Source of the DNA: Streptomyces sedi
GTDB lineage: Bacteria; Actinomycetota; Actinomycetes; Streptomycetales; Streptomycetaceae
DNA: 64,000 nt
Assembly (NCBI RefSeq): GCF_006335015.1
Contig: NZ_VDGT01000015.1
Span: 62,001-126,000 of the forward strand
Direction of reading: 5' to 3'
The notes beneath the pieces were generated by a model. It did no database searches and was not told the origin of the DNA. It saw only the letters and a list, made by a program, of their open reading frames with translations. Position numbers and translations under genes: made by a program. Each line of letters opens with the position of its first letter. The first letter of the stretch is position 1. Shown here piece by piece: positions 61,463-64,000 of this stretch.

Positions 61463-62674
61463 ATGGCGGAGACCGGCAGCGCGGACACGGAGACGGCGGG
61501 CACGTTCGGCACGGCGGCGGGGGCCGGCACGGCCACCCACACCACGGTCGGCGTCGGCGGCGCGGCCGAGAGCACCGACATGGTGCTCAACATCGGTCCC
61601 CAACACCCGTCGACCCACGGGGTGTTGCGGCTGCGGCTGGTGCTCGACGGGGAGCGGATCTCGCAGGCCGAGCCGGTCGTCGGCTACATGCACCGAGGTG
61701 CCGAGAAGCTCTTCGAGGTGCGGGACTACCGGCAGATCGTGGTGCTCGCCAACCGGCACGACTGGCTCTCCGCCTTCGCCAACGAGCTGGGCGTGGTGCT
61801 CGCCGTCGAGCGGATGCTCGGCATGGAGGTGCCCGAACGCGCGGTCTGGCTGCGCACGCTGCTCGCCGAGTTGAACCGGGTGCTCAACCACCTGATGTTC
61901 CTCGGCTCCTACCCGCTCGAACTGGGCGGGCTGACGCCCATCTTCTATGCCTTCACCGAACGCGAGGGCCTCCAGAGGGTGTTGGAGGAGGTCTCGGGCG
62001 GCCGGATGCACTACATGTTCAACCGCGTCGGCGGCCTCAAGGAGGACCTGCCGGCCGGCTGGACCGGGCGGGCCAGGGCCGCCGTCGCCGAGGCACGCGC
62101 CGGGCTGCCGCGCCTGTCGGAACTGGTGCTGGGCAACGAGGTGTTCCAGGCCCGCACCCGGGGCGTCGGCGTGCTGCGCCCCGAGACGGCGCGCGCCTAC
62201 GGCGTGAGCGGGCCGATCGCCCGCGCCAGCGGCGTCGACTTCGACCTGCGCCGCGACGAGCCCTACCTCGCCTACGGCGAACTGGCCGACACGCTGCGCG
62301 TGGTGACCAGGACGGAGGGCGACTGCCTGGCCCGCTTCGAGGTGCTGCTGGACCAGACGGCGAACGCGCTCAACCTCGCCGACGCCTGCCTCGACCGCCT
62401 CGCCGAGCTGCCGCCCGGGCCGGTCAACCAGCGGCTGCCGAAGGTGCTCAAGGCCCCCGAGGGCGCCACCTATGCCTGGACGGAGAACCCGCTGGGCGTC
62501 AACGGCTACTACCTCGTCTCCAAGGGGGAGAAGACCCCCCACCGGTTGAAGCTGCGCTCCGCCTCGTTCAACAACATCCAGGCGCTGCGCGAGCTGCTGC
62601 CCGGCACGCTGGTCGCCGACATGGTGGCGATCCTCGGCTCGTTCTTCTTCGTGGTCGGCGACATCGACAAGTAG
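61463..62674 (+). CDS. nuoD2: Stand-alone NADH-quinone oxidoreductase subunit D-like protein
   Basis: 403 residues. About 38 Ala/Thr-rich residues precede the 49-kDa Complex I fold: [71 protein letters not shown], and the C-terminal [23 protein letters not shown]. No other nuo gene is near, as with the second NuoD of Streptomyces. Arg78 in MHRG aligns with the arginine of mitochondrial NDUFS2 that is dimethylated. It may serve an alternative Complex I or a hydrogenase-like module. Confidence 0.92.
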   Translation: MAETGSADTETAGTFGTAAGAGTATHTTVGVGGAAESTDMVLNIGPQHPSTHGVLRLRLVLDGERISQAEPVVGYMHRGAEKLFEVRDYRQIVVLANRHDWLSAFANELGVVLAVERMLGMEVPERAVWLRTLLAELNRVLNHLMFLGSYPLELGGLTPIFYAFTEREGLQRVLEEVSGGRMHYMFNRVGGLKEDLPAGWTGRARAAVAEARAGLPRLSELVLGNEVFQARTRGVGVLRPETARAYGVSGPIARASGVDFDLRRDEPYLAYGELADTLRVVTRTEGDCLARFEVLLDQTANALNLADACLDRLAELPPGPVNQRLPKVLKAPEGATYAWTENPLGVNGYYLVSKGEKTPHRLKLRSASFNNIQALRELLPGTLVADMVAILGSFFFVVGDIDK

Positions 62675-62686
62675 CGGAGCGCCCCC

Positions 62687-63706
62687 TCAGAACAGGCCGT
62701 CCGCCGCCACGCCCACCGGGTGCAGCAGCCAGCGGAAGCCGCCCAGCCCCGCCGGGTCGGTCAGCTCGGCGGCCTCACCCGCCTCGTTCAACGCCCGCAG
62801 ATAGCCGACCGGATCGCCGCTCGCCAGCGCCAACGGCGGACGCGCCCCGCGCACGCCCAGCGCGCGCAACGCCTCGCGCTGCACGAGCAACCGCCCGCCG
62901 GGGCGCACGGAGGCGCAGGAGTCCAGCGCCACATGGGCGGTCAGGTCGCACCGCCCGTCCGGCACGGGCGCCACCGCCCGCCCGCCGCGGTAACCGGTCA
63001 ACGTGCCGCCGTAGGGCCGGTCGTCCGCCGTGTGCCCGTAGTCGACCGCGACGGCCAGCCCGCGCGCCAGCGTGGCCACCGCGCCCGCCCAGGCCGCGTC
63101 CCTGGCCAGCCCGATCTCGAACCGTTCGCCCGGCCGCCCCGACGGCGGCCACCAGCGGCGCAGCCACGTCGCCTCCGCCGGGTCCGGCTCGGGCCCGGCC
63201 CGTTCCGTCCCGTCCCCGGCGACCAGCACCCGCCTGACCACGCCGGCCGCGTCCGTCTCGGCGACCTCAAGCGGCACGTTGTCCAGCCACTCGTTGGCGA
63301 AGAGCAGCCCGACGCTTCCCTCCGGCGGCTCCGCGCACCAGACCACCCGCGGATCGAGCCCCGCCGGCCGGTCCGCCTTCTCGACGGCGAACGGCCGCAG
63401 CCGCGACGCCAGTTCGGGCGGCGCCTGGGCGAGCACCCCGGCGAGCAGCTCGCCCCGGCCCGCGCCGAGGTCGACCAACGCCAGTTCGGGGGGCCGTCCC
63501 AGGGCGGCGTCCACCCTGCGCAGCAGTTCGAGCACGGCGCCGGCGAAGCGCGGCGAGGCGTGCACCGAGGTCCTGAAGTGCGCCGAGGGCGGCTGCTCGC
63601 GGTAGAAGCCACGCGGCCCGTAGAGGGCGCGTTCCATCGCCGCACGCCACCCCTCGACGGCCGTCCGGTCGGACACGGGGCCGGGCATGTGAGGGTCTCC
63701 GTCCAC
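62687..63706 (-). CDS. SAM-dependent methyltransferase, MidA/NDUFAF7 type
   Basis: 339 residues. N-terminal [25 protein letters not shown] is the hallmark of MidA/NDUFAF7, followed by the SAM motif [17 protein letters not shown], the catalytic-region [17 protein letters not shown] and [21 protein letters not shown]. The mitochondrial homologue dimethylates an arginine of the Complex I 49-kDa subunit. Here it is convergent with a nuoD-like gene, 12 bp apart. Start uncertain: GTG 63706 or ATG 63688. Confidence 0.85.
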   Translation of the reverse strand: MDGDPHMPGPVSDRTAVEGWRAAMERALYGPRGFYREQPPSAHFRTSVHASPRFAGAVLELLRRVDAALGRPPELALVDLGAGRGELLAGVLAQAPPELASRLRPFAVEKADRPAGLDPRVVWCAEPPEGSVGLLFANEWLDNVPLEVAETDAAGVVRRVLVAGDGTERAGPEPDPAEATWLRRWWPPSGRPGERFEIGLARDAAWAGAVATLARGLAVAVDYGHTADDRPYGGTLTGYRGGRAVAPVPDGRCDLTAHVALDSCASVRPGGRLLVQREALRALGVRGARPPLALASGDPVGYLRALNEAGEAAELTDPAGLGGFRWLLHPVGVAADGLF

Positions 63707-63785
63707 CTTGAGGAGTAGTTGAACGCTTCCTGTATCGGTCGCCGGGCTGACTCCCCGGCCGTTCCCAGTGCATACGCTGGGTGAA

Positions 63786-64000
63786 GTGAACCGGCTCTAT
63801 GACTTTCTCCGCCGTCACCCGACCTGGGTCGACGGCTGCTGGGCGTTCGTGCTCGTGTTCACCTCCTTCTTCGTGATGGCCCTGCCCTTCGAGGGAGGAG
63901 AGTACGACGGGTCCGAGGCCGGCGCCGTGGTGACGCTGGCGGGCCTGGGCGCGGTGGTGATGCTCCGCCGCCGCTGGCCCGGCCAGATGCTCGGCCTCGC
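63786..64000 (+). CDS. N-terminal fragment of probable sensor histidine kinase
   Basis: The frame is cut by the window edge after 71 residues. It starts [21 protein letters not shown] and has a hydrophobic helix ([15 protein letters not shown]), then a second one ([19 protein letters not shown]). This is the N-terminal layout of Streptomyces NarL-class histidine kinases (short cytoplasmic helix with HP-x-x-D, then four helices). The kinase domain is not in the window, so the call is by resemblance only. Confidence 0.55.
   Translation, partial: MNRLYDFLRRHPTWVDGCWAFVLVFTSFFVMALPFEGGEYDGSEAGAVVTLAGLGAVVMLRRRWPGQMLGL

Overview
The window looks like a chromosomal segment of Streptomyces or a close relative. 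GC content is very high and third codon positions are almost all G or C. GTG starts and 4-bp ATGA/GTGA gene overlaps are common. The gene families are typical of the genus: WhiJ/DUF397/anti-sigma ATPase trio, ScfR-type XRE regulator next to isocitrate lyase, DUF3048 lipoprotein, a two-member fold of bacterial PH proteins, stand-alone NuoD. I see no phage, plasmid replication or CRISPR genes.

Layout. 0.3-5.8 kb: GT4 glycosyltransferase, small uncharacterised proteins, a Prim-Pol-like protein and an XRE-TPR regulator. 5.9-10.1 kb: initiator tRNA with terminators, an SMP-30 lactonase, an EamA exporter, a MarR regulator and a sarcosine-oxidase-like flavoenzyme. 10.1-13.7 kb: glyoxylate shunt isocitrate lyase with its divergent regulator and two matching palindromes between them. 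13.7-20.6 kb: a translationally coupled HemK2 methyltransferase/CDGSH/haem-oxygenase-fold operon, a phosphotransferase with an in-frame minisatellite, membrane and hypothetical proteins, and a histidine kinase without partner. 20.7-26.4 kb: lipoamide dehydrogenase, an MreB-like protein, an ABC exporter and a lipoprotein. 26.5-28.2 kb: a zinc-starvation operon (C-minus L31 plus CobW GTPase). 28.4-30.7 kb: the WhiJ-type trio, with paired palindromes at both promoters and a 170-bp palindromic MITE-like element. 30.7-33.4 kb: PadR-controlled DrrAB exporter. 33.8-36.7 kb: ThrE exporter, a 19-residue microprotein, a guanidine-III riboswitch with its Gdx exporter, and pyrophosphatase. 36.8-44.6 kb: conserved housekeeping run dacB, zinc protease, tilS, hpt, ftsH, folE. 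44.6-51.3 kb: an insertion-like stretch bounded by copies of a dispersed repeat, with MBL hydrolase/TetR, a coiled-coil protein and an OpuC osmoprotectant transporter. 51.3-54.4 kb: DUF3180, folK, folB divergent from folP. 54.5-59.4 kb: a six-gene type VII secretion-associated cluster. 59.5-64 kb: paired PH-domain membrane proteins, NuoD2, a MidA/NDUFAF7-like methyltransferase and the start of a probable histidine kinase.

Functional links. folE, folP, folB and folK cover pterin/folate synthesis but are split over three transcription units. The L31/CobW pair fits zinc sparing. The guanidine riboswitch defines the SMR protein as a guanidinium exporter. The MidA-like methyltransferase lies beside the type of Complex I subunit its mitochondrial homologue modifies. 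The six-gene cluster at 54.5-59.4 kb is the least explained and the best candidate for an undescribed system. A seven-copy intergenic repeat and the palindromic MITE are the main non-coding novelties.
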